This document shows, in pieces, positions 8,773 to 17,677 of a stretch of DNA of 64,000 bases (within the stretch, counting starts at the first letter, position 1; every line of letters begins with the position of its first letter). Position numbers and translations under genes: made by a program. Source of the DNA: Rothia mucilaginosa (GTDB lineage: Bacteria; Actinomycetota; Actinomycetes; Actinomycetales; Micrococcaceae); NCBI RefSeq assembly GCF_901875305.1, contig NZ_CABFLY010000007.1, forward strand, positions 1-64,000. The letters are read 5' to 3'. The notes under the pieces are model-generated. The model was not told the origin of the DNA. It worked only from the letters and a program-made list of their open reading frames with translations, and ran no database searches.

Positions 8773-9924
8773 TTATGCCTTCACCGTTGCGGTGCGGCGC
8801 TCCTTCAGAGCCCAGCCAATCACACCGGCGAGCAGACCGAACGCAATCCAGGAGCCGAGTACCAGCCACTGGCCGCTCGTTGCAGCCTCCGGGAAGTACG
8901 CGATGGAACGCAGCAGTGTCGAGGAGGCACCCGGAACCATCATCTGACCAATCTGACCCCACGCACCGGGTAGGAACGCGCTCGGCATGCTTGCACCCGA
9001 AATCGGGTTACCGATGAACATGGTCACCACCACACCCAGGCCCAAGCCAGCGGCGGGAACCAGTAGGGCGCCCATACCAATCATGAAGGATGCGGTCGCC
9101 AAATAGGTTGCGGCGAATGCTGCCCACAGGGTTGCAAAATCACCGGGGATGAAACCGAACCAGGTGCTCAGAATCAGGGCGGTCAGAGCGCCGGCGATGA
9201 CGGCATACAGGGTTGCGGTAGCAAAGCGGCGCCAGGTGCCCTTGATGAGGTTCAGGGAGAGCACGCCGCCGAGGATTCCACCTATAACCAGGGGGAAAGC
9301 GGCAATAGTCAGGCCGGTACCGGAGGAGTCACTCTCGCTCAGGGGCACCACGGCGGTGGCCTTCACCGTCATGGCAGAGGCCTGCTCGGCCTGCGCCTTC
9401 ATCTGCTCCAGCTGCGCGGCGGCCTGGGCACCCCGCTCACCGCCAGCCTGCACTGCCTGGGTGAGGGCTTCAGTCTTAGCGGTGAGTGCCTTCTGCTGAA
9501 TCTGCGCGTTCAGCTGGGTGGCTACACCGTTGAGCATCTGGGTTGCTGCGGCATTGGCGGCGGGGGCGGTCAGCACCTCGGGTGCGGCGCCTTCGGTGAA
9601 GATGATTGCGCCATAGGTTTCACGCTGCCTGATCTGTTGTTCAGCCTCTTCGCGGGAGGAGGCCTGTTTCAGTTCAAAGGTCTCAATGCCCCTGTCTTTG
9701 AGGGACTGTTCAAACTGGCTGACGGTCGCCTCGGGGCCCGCAATAGAGACGGGCAGAATCTTTGCCTCCATGGTCTTGGTGGGCCAGGTAAAGGCGAGGA
9801 TAACAAGCGCAACAATCAGGGATGCCAGCAGGGAGGTGCTGATGACCTTAATCCAGGAGGAGCGCTCGGGGGCTGCCGGGGTCACCGGTTCCGCGGTGAC
9901 TGCAGCACTGGTTTCGTTGTTCAC
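8773..9924 (-). CDS. Membrane protein, YhgE/Pip or ABC-2 permease-like
   Basis: 383 residues from a GTG start at 9924, chosen because GGAG sits six bases upstream; an in-frame TTG at 9936 would place that site inside the gene. One transmembrane helix near residues 25-45 is followed by an external domain of about 150 residues with an Ala/Gln-rich helical, probably coiled-coil part (about 105-185). A C-terminal bundle of about five or six helices follows. This layout matches YhgE/Pip-like and ABC-2-type membrane proteins linked to secretion or drug export. It is transcribed away from a TetR gene with operator-like palindromes between them, so it is probably the TetR target. The substrate is unknown. 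Confidence 0.65.
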   Translation of the reverse strand: MNNETSAAVTAEPVTPAAPERSSWIKVISTSLLASLIVALVILAFTWPTKTMEAKILPVSIAGPEATVSQFEQSLKDRGIETFELKQASSREEAEQQIRQRETYGAIIFTEGAAPEVLTAPAANAAATQMLNGVATQLNAQIQQKALTAKTEALTQAVQAGGERGAQAAAQLEQMKAQAEQASAMTVKATAVVPLSESDSSGTGLTIAAFPLVIGGILGGVLSLNLIKGTWRRFATATLYAVIAGALTALILSTWFGFIPGDFATLWAAFAATYLATASFMIGMGALLVPAAGLGLGVVVTMFIGNPISGASMPSAFLPGAWGQIGQMMVPGASSTLLRSIAYFPEAATSGQWLVLGSWIAFGLLAGVIGWALKERRTATVKA

Positions 9925-9933
9925 GACAATCTC

Positions 9934-9956
9934 CAAACAAAATGCTTATTTCGCTT
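9934..9956. promoter_or_regulatory. Second, imperfect TetR operator candidate
   Basis: CAAACAAAAT (9934-9943) repeats the left half of the palindrome at 9992-10017, followed by a degenerate right half. It covers the region just before the GTG start of the membrane protein, where a bound repressor would block that gene. Confidence 0.4.
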
Positions 9957-9991
9957 ACGAGATAGAACTCTACCCTCGGTTTTTGTTGCAA

Positions 9992-10017
9992 GCAAACAAA
10001 ATATCTATTTTGTTTGC
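9992..10017. promoter_or_regulatory. Probable TetR operator (perfect palindrome)
   Basis: GCAAACAAAATA (9992-10003) and TATTTTGTTTGC (10006-10017) form a perfect 12-base inverted repeat with a two-base centre. It sits in the 153-bp gap between the divergent membrane-protein and TetR genes, the usual operator position for a TetR repressor controlling itself and its neighbour. Confidence 0.75.
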
Positions 10018-10077
10018 AATGTCACAAAAAGAATTAGCGTTGTGCCTTCCGGGTCCCTCACCCCGTAGACTGGAACC

Positions 10078-10701
10078 ATGCCCCGACTAACAGACGCCAC
10101 CAAAGCCGCACGCCGAGCCCAGATTCTCGAAGCCGCCATTAACTGCTTCCTCGAACGCGGCTACATCAACACCTCCATGAGCGACATTATCAAGGCCTCC
10201 GGCCTGTCCTCCGGATCCATCTACTCGCACTTCTCCGGCAAAGAAGATATCCTCATCGGCTCCATTAAAGAGCGTCTCAACCATCTCAAGGAGTTCTGCG
10301 GCACATTCCCTGAAGGCTCAGGCCCCCAAGACATCCTCGAAACCATCTATACCAACCAGCTGGTTAACGAGAACTTCTCCGCCATGCTGTGCCTCCGCCT
10401 TGAAGCGCTCCACGCACCCGAAATCGCCAAGGCGACCACGGAGGTCATTTCTCTATTGCAGGATCTTATTACTAAGACCCTCACCCCCTGGGCGATTGAA
10501 CAGTTGAGCGTTCTGCACGAAATCAACCCCGACCCGAAGCAACGTACTCCCGAGCAGGAGGCGCTCATTGCCGACTACGCCCGCGATACGACGGACGCCC
10601 TCATGATGATCTTCCAGGGTTACATGCTTCGTTCCTTCTTTGGCACCCCCGAGGAAAAAGACCACCTCTACCGCGTCGCTTTGACTCTCCTTCCCGAGTA
10701 G
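10078..10701 (+). CDS. TetR/AcrR-family transcriptional regulator
   Basis: 207 residues. Residues about 11-58 are a TetR DNA-binding domain (AQILEAAINCFLERGYINTS, then a helix-turn-helix with SSGSIYSHFSGKEDIL). The rest is a helical ligand and dimer domain typical in length. The start ATG at 10078 has no Shine-Dalgarno; TAGACT lies six bases upstream, which suggests a leaderless mRNA. It is divergent from the membrane protein ending at 8773 and probably represses it through the palindrome at 9992-10017. The inducer is unknown. Confidence 0.9.
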   Translation: MPRLTDATKAARRAQILEAAINCFLERGYINTSMSDIIKASGLSSGSIYSHFSGKEDILIGSIKERLNHLKEFCGTFPEGSGPQDILETIYTNQLVNENFSAMLCLRLEALHAPEIAKATTEVISLLQDLITKTLTPWAIEQLSVLHEINPDPKQRTPEQEALIADYARDTTDALMMIFQGYMLRSFFGTPEEKDHLYRVALTLLPE

Positions 10702-10815
10702 TTGACCTCCCGATAGACCCTGAAAATCACCCTTGAGCGGTTGTCTTTTGGGTTTATCGGCGATTTTTGGGCACTATAGCACCCTCACAGTCTGCAGGCG
10801 TAGAATCGAGAAACC

Positions 10816-11925
10816 ATGACTGAATCCTGCACCCCCGCAACCCCCGAGCCGCGCGCCACCAACCCCGCAGAGCTGAAGAATCTGCGTGCCGCACACGCCG
10901 ATGAGCTCTCTTCACGCACCCGCGCCACGAGCATCCCGGCGGACTCCTGCTCCCTCTACGACGACGAGGCGCTCGGCGGCACCGCCGGACGCGCCACCGC
11001 CTGGCTGGCACTCGAGCACGTGGGCCACTGGGGTCGCGACGTGCTGGACGGCTCCGCCCTCGGCGAGGAGCTTTCGGAGGCGTTGGGCGAGGCAGTCTCG
11101 CAGGCGGGTTTAAAGTTCCTGCTGATTCGCCAGGCGGGCAGGGAGGGGCGTGTACTGCACGGCGCGCCGGATGCCTCCGGCAACCCGACCCACCGGGTGC
11201 TCTACGCGCTCTGCACCCGGGGTGAGGAAAAGCTCTACTCGTTCAGCGTGAGCACCCCCGAACAGCTCCTCGACCTGCCCCTGGGCAACCCCCAGGAGTT
11301 GATTCAGGCGACGGGCGCACAGCTCATGGACTCCCCCGCCATTCTCGTGTGTACCCACTCCAAGCGCGACCGCTGCTGCGCCCTGCGCGGTCGACCCATT
11401 GCGGCGCACCTGGCGGATATCCTGCCGGGTAATGCGGTCTGGGAGTGCTCGCATACGGGTGGTCACCGCTTTGCCCCGGTCGGTATTATGCTGCCCACCG
11501 GCTACACCTACGGTCGCCTCTCGGAGCCTTCGGCGCTGGCGGCGTACCTGTCGCTGGCGGGCCGCGATATTCCGTCGCTGCACGGTCTGCGAGGCCGCAG
11601 CACGGATACTCCGGTGGAGCAGGCGGCGGAGGTTGCCTTACGCCTCGAACTGGAGAAAAAGGGTGAAGAAGTAACCTCTGGCGGTTTGGTTTCACGTGAA
11701 ACATCCGCAACGGAGGCACTGAGTACACTCCTCGAGGCGGGCATCGACCCCGCGGTAGATACCGCCGAACACCCCACCATGGAGGCGGCACTCACCTCCC
11801 ACACCGACGGACGCACTTGGGTCACCTTCTTCGAGCGAGTCACCCTTGAGCCGCGCCCCAACTCCTGCGGCAAGGGTCCTGCTGATGCTTTCAGCCGCGA
11901 GCTGCTCGCACTGCGCCAGCTATAA
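10816..11925 (+). CDS. Sucrase/ferredoxin-like family protein
   Basis: 369 residues of the Suc_Fer-like (sucraseferredoxin) family. Its thioredoxin-like ferredoxin region carries the signatures CTHSKRDRCCALRG (near 180) and ECSHTGGHRFAPVG (near 215), then PTGYTYGRL. The paired cysteines and histidine are the expected Fe-S ligands in this family. The physiological role is unclear, and the sucrase label is historical. TAGAAT nine bases before the ATG at 10816 and the absence of a clear ribosome site point to a very short leader. Confidence 0.82.
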   Translation: MTESCTPATPEPRATNPAELKNLRAAHADELSSRTRATSIPADSCSLYDDEALGGTAGRATAWLALEHVGHWGRDVLDGSALGEELSEALGEAVSQAGLKFLLIRQAGREGRVLHGAPDASGNPTHRVLYALCTRGEEKLYSFSVSTPEQLLDLPLGNPQELIQATGAQLMDSPAILVCTHSKRDRCCALRGRPIAAHLADILPGNAVWECSHTGGHRFAPVGIMLPTGYTYGRLSEPSALAAYLSLAGRDIPSLHGLRGRSTDTPVEQAAEVALRLELEKKGEEVTSGGLVSRETSATEALSTLLEAGIDPAVDTAEHPTMEAALTSHTDGRTWVTFFERVTLEPRPNSCGKGPADAFSRELLALRQL

Positions 11926-11986
11926 ACCCTGTGCCAGCTCTAGGCAGAGCCAGTTCTAGCACCCGCGCATGATGTAAACAGAGTGA

Positions 11987-12024
11987 AGCCCCGGCGGGTA
12001 CCTTCTCGGGTACCCGCCGAGGCT
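11987..12024. terminator. Bidirectional terminator
   Basis: 16-base arms (11987-12002 and 12009-12024) with one mismatch around a 6-base loop, between the convergent ferredoxin-like and aldehyde dehydrogenase genes. No long T run follows. Confidence 0.65.
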
Positions 12025-12078
12025 CGCTGTATTCAGGGTTCGGCGTAGCTGGCATCTTGCCGTACCCGGCGAACAGGC

Positions 12079-13731
12079 TTATCCGGTGAACGGGTTCGGT
12101 GCGCCGATGTACTGCAGTTCGGTGTACTCTTCCAGGCCTTCGGGGCCGCCCTCGCGACCCATGCCGGACTGCTTCACGCCGCCGAAGGGTGCCGCGGCGT
12201 TCGAGATAACGCCGGAGTTGTAACCGATCAGGCCGAACTCCAGACCCGCAGCCATGCGCGTAAAGCGCGGATGGTTGCTCGTGTACACGTACGCCGCCAG
12301 GCCGTACTCAGTGTCGTTGGCGAGCTTCAGGGCGGCGCGTTCACCCTCCTTACCGTAGCCGCTGAACGTGGCAATCGGGGCGACGGGGCCGAAGATTTCT
12401 TCACGCCACACGCGCATCGAATCGGTCACGCCAGTCAGTACGGTAGGGGTCACGAAGTTGCCCTTGTTCAGATTCTTGGGCATGCCGCCGGTATCGCTCG
12501 GAACGTTCTCCTCAAGCTCGGGAACGTACCCGCCGCAGGCGAGGAGCGCGCCCTTGCCCAGGGCGTCTTCCACCATAAAAAGCATGGATTCAACCGCTGA
12601 AGGTTGAATAAGCGGTCCGCATTCGGTTCCGTCGACGGTTCCGTCACCCATAACGGTTGCCTCCATGCGCTCCACGAAGGCGGCCGTGAACTCTTCGGCA
12701 ATGTCCTCGTGCACGATGATTCGGTTAGCGGCGGTGCACGCCTCGCCCATATTCCTCATCTTCGCCGCGTAGGCGCCCTCCACTGCAGCGGGGATATCTG
12801 CGTCCTCGAAGACGATGAACGGTGCGTTACCGCCCAGCTCCATGGAGGTGCGCAGAACATTCTGCGAGGCCTGCGCGAGCAGGGTACGGCCCACGGCGGT
12901 GGAGCCGGTGAACGAGACCTTCCGCAGGCGCTCATCAGCCATCAGCGCGGAGACAACCTCGCTGGTGCGGGAGGTGGTTACTACGTTCAGCACGCCGTCC
13001 GGTAGACCCGCCTCGCGCATCAGGTACGCGAAATACAGGGAGCTGAGCGGGGTCGGGGAGGCGGGCTTGAGCACCGCGGTGCAGCCCGCCGCGAGCGCCG
13101 GGGCGACCTTGCGTGCCGCCATGGCGAGCGGGAAGTTCCAGGGGGTAATCAGCAGGCAGGGACCGACGGGGCGGCGTACGGTGGTAATCTGTAGCCCCGA
13201 TTCGGGAGCGACGGCGGTGCGGCCGAAGTTGCGGGCGGCTTCTTCGGCGTACCAGCGCAGGTAGTTTGCCGCGTAGGCGACTTCGCCGCGGGACTGGTCG
13301 AGGGGCTTGCCCATTTCGAGGGTCATGAGCCGGGCGATGACTTCGGTGCGCTGCGTCATGAGCGTGTAGGCGCGGTTGAGGATGTCGGCGCGTTCGCGGG
13401 GGCTGGTTGCCGCCCAGCTGGTGCGGGCGTCGCAGGCGGCGTCGAGGGCTTCGATCCCCTGTTCGATGCTGGCGTCGGCTACGTGCGCGAGGATTTGGCC
13501 GCAGGAGGGGTTGTGCACGGGGAAGGATCCGTTGTCGCCGGTGACCCAGCTGCCGCCGATGAGCAGGTCGGTGGGCACGTAGAAGAAGGGGTAGGAGGGC
13601 CGCTCGTAGGGGTCGATGGGTTCGCGCTGTGGCATGTTGATGCTTTGCTTGTGCGGTTCGGTGCGGCCTCGTAGCTGGGCGGATTTCGCAACGGTCTTTT
13701 CGGGAGTGGCGTTTTCGGGTGATGTGGTCAT
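12079..13731 (-). CDS. gabD: Succinate-semialdehyde dehydrogenase (NAD(P)+)
   Basis: 550 residues of the aldehyde dehydrogenase superfamily, closest in motifs to GabD. Visible are TPWNFPLAMAARK (coenzyme site, near 196-208), FTGSTAVGR (about 274-282), the general base Glu298 in MELGGNAPFIVF and the catalytic Cys332 in GEACTAANR. It would oxidise succinate semialdehyde to succinate, the last step of the GABA shunt. The first 45 residues are an extension beyond the usual fold; a later Met at residue 33 is an alternative start, but GAAAGG lies before the ATG at 13731. No GABA aminotransferase is nearby. Confidence 0.88.
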   Translation of the reverse strand: MTTSPENATPEKTVAKSAQLRGRTEPHKQSINMPQREPIDPYERPSYPFFYVPTDLLIGGSWVTGDNGSFPVHNPSCGQILAHVADASIEQGIEALDAACDARTSWAATSPRERADILNRAYTLMTQRTEVIARLMTLEMGKPLDQSRGEVAYAANYLRWYAEEAARNFGRTAVAPESGLQITTVRRPVGPCLLITPWNFPLAMAARKVAPALAAGCTAVLKPASPTPLSSLYFAYLMREAGLPDGVLNVVTTSRTSEVVSALMADERLRKVSFTGSTAVGRTLLAQASQNVLRTSMELGGNAPFIVFEDADIPAAVEGAYAAKMRNMGEACTAANRIIVHEDIAEEFTAAFVERMEATVMGDGTVDGTECGPLIQPSAVESMLFMVEDALGKGALLACGGYVPELEENVPSDTGGMPKNLNKGNFVTPTVLTGVTDSMRVWREEIFGPVAPIATFSGYGKEGERAALKLANDTEYGLAAYVYTSNHPRFTRMAAGLEFGLIGYNSGVISNAAAPFGGVKQSGMGREGGPEGLEEYTELQYIGAPNPFTG

Positions 13732-14154
13732 GGCGTGCCTTTCGGGTTGGGGCGGCCGGTGCGGTCGACTCTGACGCTTTTAATTCTAGTCCCGCACGCT
13801 CCCCAGCCCCGCGGCCCGCTACGCGCCCCCGACACATGCCCCACAACGCGTGCGGGGTCGCGCAGGGTACCCTTCGCGCGCCTCCGGTGCCCCTCTCCCC
13901 CCGCCCGACCAACTTAGCTCAGCCAAGCGCCCCAAGCGCCCCAAGCACACCGAAGGGGGCCGCATCCATCGTGGATGCAGCCCCCTTCGGGGATGGATTC
14001 TCGTGCGGTACGCGAGCACCCTAATTGGAGATTATGGGAGGCCTAGCCCGGAAAGGATGCTCGGTACGCATCCGCGAAGCCCTGCGCCTCGCCCTCTGCG
14101 GTGGTGAGCCGTAAGGGGCAGGGCGCTCGGCGGTGGTTAAGCCCACCTACGCTC
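13732..14154. other. Intergenic region with one terminator hairpin
   Basis: No credible gene. It holds the aldehyde dehydrogenase upstream region and a hairpin at 13950-13990. The 3' half contains weak GC-rich complementarity (GCCCTGC/GCAGGGC) downstream of the glycerophosphodiesterase gene. Nothing else was recognised. Confidence 0.6.
13950..13990. terminator. GC-rich hairpin
   Basis: Arms of about 18 bases (CCGAAGGGGGC... and ...GCCCCCTTCGG) with one mismatch around a four-base loop. It is probably a terminator for the minus-strand phosphodiesterase gene or for a transcript entering from the left. Confidence 0.6.
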
Positions 14155-15756
14155 TCAAATCCAGGACTGGCGTGCCTCAATACGGGTCAGCTCCAGGGGA
14201 CCGCCGTCATTCGTACCGTGGAAGCGGCCGAAGTGCACGTACGGGCCGCGGTAGGCGCTGTGGTTGATTGGGCTGGAGTACTGGCCGTTGATCGTGTAGT
14301 AGAAGCTGTTCTTGTTCACCACGATCTTGCAGTTCAACGCCTGGCCGCTGGTAATCTTACGCAACTTCATGCTGTGTAGCACGCGCGGGGAGGACTGGCC
14401 GGGGGCAAAGCAGAGAATCTGCGCAATCGAGCCACCCCGGTATGAGGGGCGGATGGCGAGCACGTAGGTGCCGTCATCCTGCTTAGCGGCGAACTTCTTA
14501 CCGATGCCGAAGGCGCCGTCGTGCGTACGGCCGAAGGCAATGTAGCCGTAGTGGCTCTGTTCCTTGGGCAGTTCACCGGTCCACTTCATGGAGAAGTCAA
14601 GGGTGTACTTGTCGTGGGTGGTGTAGTTCGCCAGCGGGCCGAGCAACACGGACTCGTCGTAGCGCTGGCGGTGCACGATAGCCGCACCGTTCAGTTCGGG
14701 CATGTCCGCCGCGATGGAGGGGTCAGCCGGCAGGATGCCGTGCTGGCGGCGGCCAGAGTAAATCTTCACGCTGGAGTCAAAGGGGTCACCGACTACCCAG
14801 TAGGGGTCGGGGCACATGAAGCCCTTCACGCCGAGCGCCTTGTACTTCTCGTAGACGGAGCGGCGGTGGACCTCCCACACGATGACGGCCTTGCCGAGGC
14901 CCGTGAGGGTGCGCACGGCATCCTCGCTCATAGAGCCGTAGCCTGCGCCGGTGGGCTTCTCGTAGAAGGGCACACCGAGGGCGTCCACGTTCTCGTGACG
15001 AGCCATGGCGGAAATCTTGTCGACGGGGTCGCTACCATCGAAGTAGCACCAGGTGCCGCAGCCCGCAGCGTTCACGAGCTTCAGGAAGTAAGAGGTGGGG
15101 TTGAAGCCGCCGTTGCCGTCACGGTACATCTTGATGACGGTGCGGCGCTGCAGGCCGCGGTCGGTGATGAACTTAAGCAGGCCCTGCTGTGCCTGGCTGT
15201 CCTTCGCCTCAATGAAGAGCACGACCTTCTTGCCGCCAACGGAGGCGTATTCGCCGCCTTCGGGCACGTTCTCAATGGCGTCAATAGCCTCATCGAGGGT
15301 GGGGATAGTGTACAGGCCGATGTTTTCACCCAGGTTTTCACGCATGTCAACCTGATGGCGGCGCAGCTCGTCAAGGTTGGTGTCGCGGACGACCAGGTTG
15401 GCGCCGGTGGTGCGCTTGATGTTGGCGTCGTGCATGCAGACAAACTTACCGTCGCGGGTGGTGCGCACGGAGATTTCGACGGCCAGGGCGCCGCGGCGTA
15501 CTGCCTCTGCGTAAGCGTAGGCGGTATGTTCGGGGTTGATGTTGCCCGCACCGCGGTGCGCGATGAAGAATTCATCGGTCTTGTACAGCAGCTGGTGCGC
15601 GGGGGATCCGCTGTGTACCGCTGCATACTGTGCGCGGGTGTTGGCGGCTGCGTGGGCCTCGCCGGTCTGCAATGCGAGGGCTGCCGGGACGAGTGCGGAG
15701 GCACCGAGGAAGCCGCGGCGGCTCATCTTCTTGGTGGTGTTCGAGAGTACGGTCAC
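14155..15756 (-). CDS. Exported glycerophosphodiester phosphodiesterase with C-terminal beta domain
   Basis: 533 residues from a GTG at 15756, chosen because AAAAAAGGA lies about ten bases upstream; earlier in-frame starts lack a site. A twin-arginine signal (SRRGFLG at 12-18, then a hydrophobic run) predicts Tat export. The GDPD TIM barrel follows, with the catalytic pair in AHRG (His67, Arg68), the metal ligand in NPEHT (Glu76) and His109 in MHDANIKRTT. From about residue 350 there is a beta-rich, concanavalin-like domain (TLDFSMKWTG... VVNKNSFYYTING). It probably releases glycerol 3-phosphate from glycerophosphodiesters or wall polymers outside the cell. Confidence 0.88.
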   Translation of the reverse strand: MTVLSNTTKKMSRRGFLGASALVPAALALQTGEAHAAANTRAQYAAVHSGSPAHQLLYKTDEFFIAHRGAGNINPEHTAYAYAEAVRRGALAVEISVRTTRDGKFVCMHDANIKRTTGANLVVRDTNLDELRRHQVDMRENLGENIGLYTIPTLDEAIDAIENVPEGGEYASVGGKKVVLFIEAKDSQAQQGLLKFITDRGLQRRTVIKMYRDGNGGFNPTSYFLKLVNAAGCGTWCYFDGSDPVDKISAMARHENVDALGVPFYEKPTGAGYGSMSEDAVRTLTGLGKAVIVWEVHRRSVYEKYKALGVKGFMCPDPYWVVGDPFDSSVKIYSGRRQHGILPADPSIAADMPELNGAAIVHRQRYDESVLLGPLANYTTHDKYTLDFSMKWTGELPKEQSHYGYIAFGRTHDGAFGIGKKFAAKQDDGTYVLAIRPSYRGGSIAQILCFAPGQSSPRVLHSMKLRKITSGQALNCKIVVNKNSFYYTINGQYSSPINHSAYRGPYVHFGRFHGTNDGGPLELTRIEARQSWI

Positions 15757-16123
15757 CGTAGTGGTCCTTTTTTCTGTAGTGAGTTGAGCTTTATGTATGT
15801 GGTTGAATTCGGAGTTTCCGTTTATAGCTGAGATGCCGGATTCTCTCAACTCAAACTGCAACTCTATGTAGCATAACGATTTTTTAGCGTTTCTTCACGA
15901 GTGTTTAGGGCATATGAGGTACCCCATCCACACCCTTGTACCTCCGGCACAAGGGGCGGTTGGGCGTTTCACCTTTTCCGTGGCTTTTCAGGTTTAACGC
16001 CCCGTGAGCGTTAAAAATTTCTCGAATAACGAAAAAGGCCGCGTTCTAGACTCATGCGAGCCTGCAGAACGCGACCTTTCGCAGGGTCACTGCGTGGGTT
16101 TTCACCCAACAGAATGGCCTCGA
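15757..16123. other. Intergenic region; promoter side of the phosphodiesterase gene
   Basis: About 370 bp without a gene. The right part holds the EIIA terminator (16034-16079). The left part carries the phosphodiesterase upstream region, with the short inverted string CTTGTACCTCCGGCACAAG near 15940. No operator could be assigned. Confidence 0.5.
16034..16079 (-). terminator. Terminator of the EIIA gene
   Basis: 14-base arms (16034-16047 and 16066-16079) with one mismatch around an 18-base loop. On the minus strand it is followed by TTTTTCG, 45 bp after the EIIA stop codon. Confidence 0.7.
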
Positions 16124-16636
16124 TTACTTCTTGGTGGCCTGGGCTACGCGGTCACCAGCGGTGACGGGGCGGCGTGCCTCAGAGTCCTTGGAGATGTTGA
16201 ACTTTGCGGTGTTGGTAATCATCACCATGGTCTCCTTGGAGGGGATACGGCCCTCGATAGCTGCCCAGTCCACCTCGATGATGGGGGCGCCTGCCTCCAC
16301 CTTGTCGCCCACGTTTGCGATCTTGGTGAAGCCCTCGCCACCGAGCTCGACGGTGTCAATACCGATGTGCACGAGCACCTCACCGCCGTTGTCGGTGCGG
16401 AGCATGAAGGCGTGCAGGGTGTCCTGAATCAGGGCGATGGTGCCCGCGACGGGGGCAACGATAGTACCAGCGGTGGGGTTCACGGCATAGCCGTCACCCA
16501 TAACACCCTGGGAGAAGACGGGGTCGGAGACCTCACTCAGCGGCAGGTACTCGCCGGTGACGGGTGCGACGTAAACGTCTGCGGATGCGGCTTCCTGTGC
16601 GACGGCTTCCTTCTTCTTCTTGCCGAAACCAAACAT
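16124..16636 (-). CDS. PTS glucose-type EIIA domain protein (Crr-like)
   Basis: 170 residues, a free-standing IIA-Glc domain. After a lysine-rich start, GTIVAPVAGTI and the active-site region TLHAFMLRT...GGEVLVHIGIDTVELGG place the conserved histidines at 75 and 90. His90 is the phosphorylated residue by family analogy. It passes phosphate from HPr to an EIIBC permease and may have regulatory roles. No other PTS gene is in the window, so its partner is elsewhere. GAAGGAG five bases before the ATG is a strong ribosome site. Confidence 0.93.
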   Translation of the reverse strand: MFGFGKKKKEAVAQEAASADVYVAPVTGEYLPLSEVSDPVFSQGVMGDGYAVNPTAGTIVAPVAGTIALIQDTLHAFMLRTDNGGEVLVHIGIDTVELGGEGFTKIANVGDKVEAGAPIIEVDWAAIEGRIPSKETMVMITNTAKFNISKDSEARRPVTAGDRVAQATKK

Positions 16637-16972
16637 GTATGCTCCTTCTCTAGCGCTAAGGGGTAGCGTATTTTTCGTAGCGCAGGCTCGTCCGCGACGG
16701 ATGCGGCGTCATTGCCTGATGGATTCCGCACCGGGGCTCTCGGGGAGGCCCGTTGAGGGAAGCCGCTCTAGACACTCCGGTGCATATGAACTCAGAATAC
16801 CGCACCCGAGGTCGCCGCATATGAATCGCAATCAGTTTCAGCGAATTTCTGCAAATATTCCGCAAATCTGGCATTTTAGCCCCGCTTCAATACGCGGATA
16901 GCGCACGAGTACACTTAGGGGAGGACTGGCGCCGCGAACAGGCGAGCGCCGAAAGAGTAAGAAGGCTACACG
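16637..16972. other. Divergent intergenic region
   Basis: About 335 bp between the divergent EIIA and ArsD-like genes. It should hold both promoters, but no confident -35/-10 pair or palindrome stands out. GGCGCC repeats near 16930-16950 lie just before the ArsD-like gene. Confidence 0.5.
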
Positions 16973-17554
16973 ATGACCGAAACGGCAACCGAGACCGTTC
17001 TTGAAGTATTTATTCCGGGCCCGGGCGAGAACCCGGAGGATCCGCAGGACATGGAGCGCTCCGAATTCCTGGGTGCCGCGCAGGAGGCACTGGATTCAGG
17101 CGTGGACATTGAGGTGTACTCCACCGACTCCTACCCTTCCGCCTTTGAAGAGTGCGCCCCGGTGGCCGAGCAGATTGAGATGAACGGCCGCGAGGTGCTG
17201 CCGCTCATGCTCGTCAACGGTGAGGTGAAGGTGTCCTTCACCTACCCGACTGCCGAGCAGATTAAGCGCTTCTCCCGCGCCCACCTGGTGGCTCAGCCGA
17301 AGGCTAACGCAGCGGCGGCTGCGTGCGGCCCGTCCGGCTCCTCCATGGTGCCGAACCTGAGCCCCCTGGCAGAACCTGCAGGTTTCGCCGCAACCCTGGC
17401 CGGCAAGACCGCCCAGCCGGTCGGCGGCCCCGAGATTGGCAACCGCGTGAACCTCATGGGTGGCGACACCGGCGACGGCATTCCCACCTCCGGTTCGGTG
17501 GCTGTGAAGTCCGGCGGCTGCGGATGCGGCGGTTGCGGCTGCGGCGGCAAGTAA
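16973..17554 (+). CDS. ArsD-like protein with Cys-rich C-terminal tail
   Basis: 193 residues. Residues about 9-105 resemble the thioredoxin-fold arsenic metallochaperone ArsD in strand order and in the pattern SYPSAFEECAPV...LPLMLVNGEV (76-85)...YPTAEQIKRF. The N-terminal cysteine triad of ArsD (Cys12, Cys13, Cys18) is absent; that loop reads PGPGENPEDP. Instead the protein ends in CGCGGCGCGGK, offering four cysteines, with others at 61 and about 118. No arsA or other ars gene is near. It may be a soft-metal chaperone or an iron or copper handling protein. The fold comparison is inference from sequence pattern. AAGAAGG precedes the ATG. Confidence 0.6.
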   Translation: MTETATETVLEVFIPGPGENPEDPQDMERSEFLGAAQEALDSGVDIEVYSTDSYPSAFEECAPVAEQIEMNGREVLPLMLVNGEVKVSFTYPTAEQIKRFSRAHLVAQPKANAAAAACGPSGSSMVPNLSPLAEPAGFAATLAGKTAQPVGGPEIGNRVNLMGGDTGDGIPTSGSVAVKSGGCGCGGCGCGGK

Positions 17555-17631
17555 ACCTGCCCAGCTAAGACCCGGTGCAAATGCTAGGCCGGCGTAAATG
17601 CTAGGTTCGCCCGGTTCTAGCTACATACACA

Positions 17632-17677
17632 AAGAGCGGTGCCCGCCTCCTCACGAAGAGGAAGCGGGCACCGCTTT
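17632..17677. terminator. Bidirectional terminator
   Basis: About 20-base arms (AAGAGCGGTGCCCGC... with ...GCGGGCACCGCTTT) around a 4-base loop, between the convergent ArsD-like and aldolase genes. Confidence 0.8.

Noticed and set aside
14521-15831. A 436-codon plus-strand frame opposite the glycerophosphodiesterase gene
   Set aside because: Val/Gly/His-rich composition typical of antisense frames; the opposite strand has a clear Tat signal and catalytic motifs.
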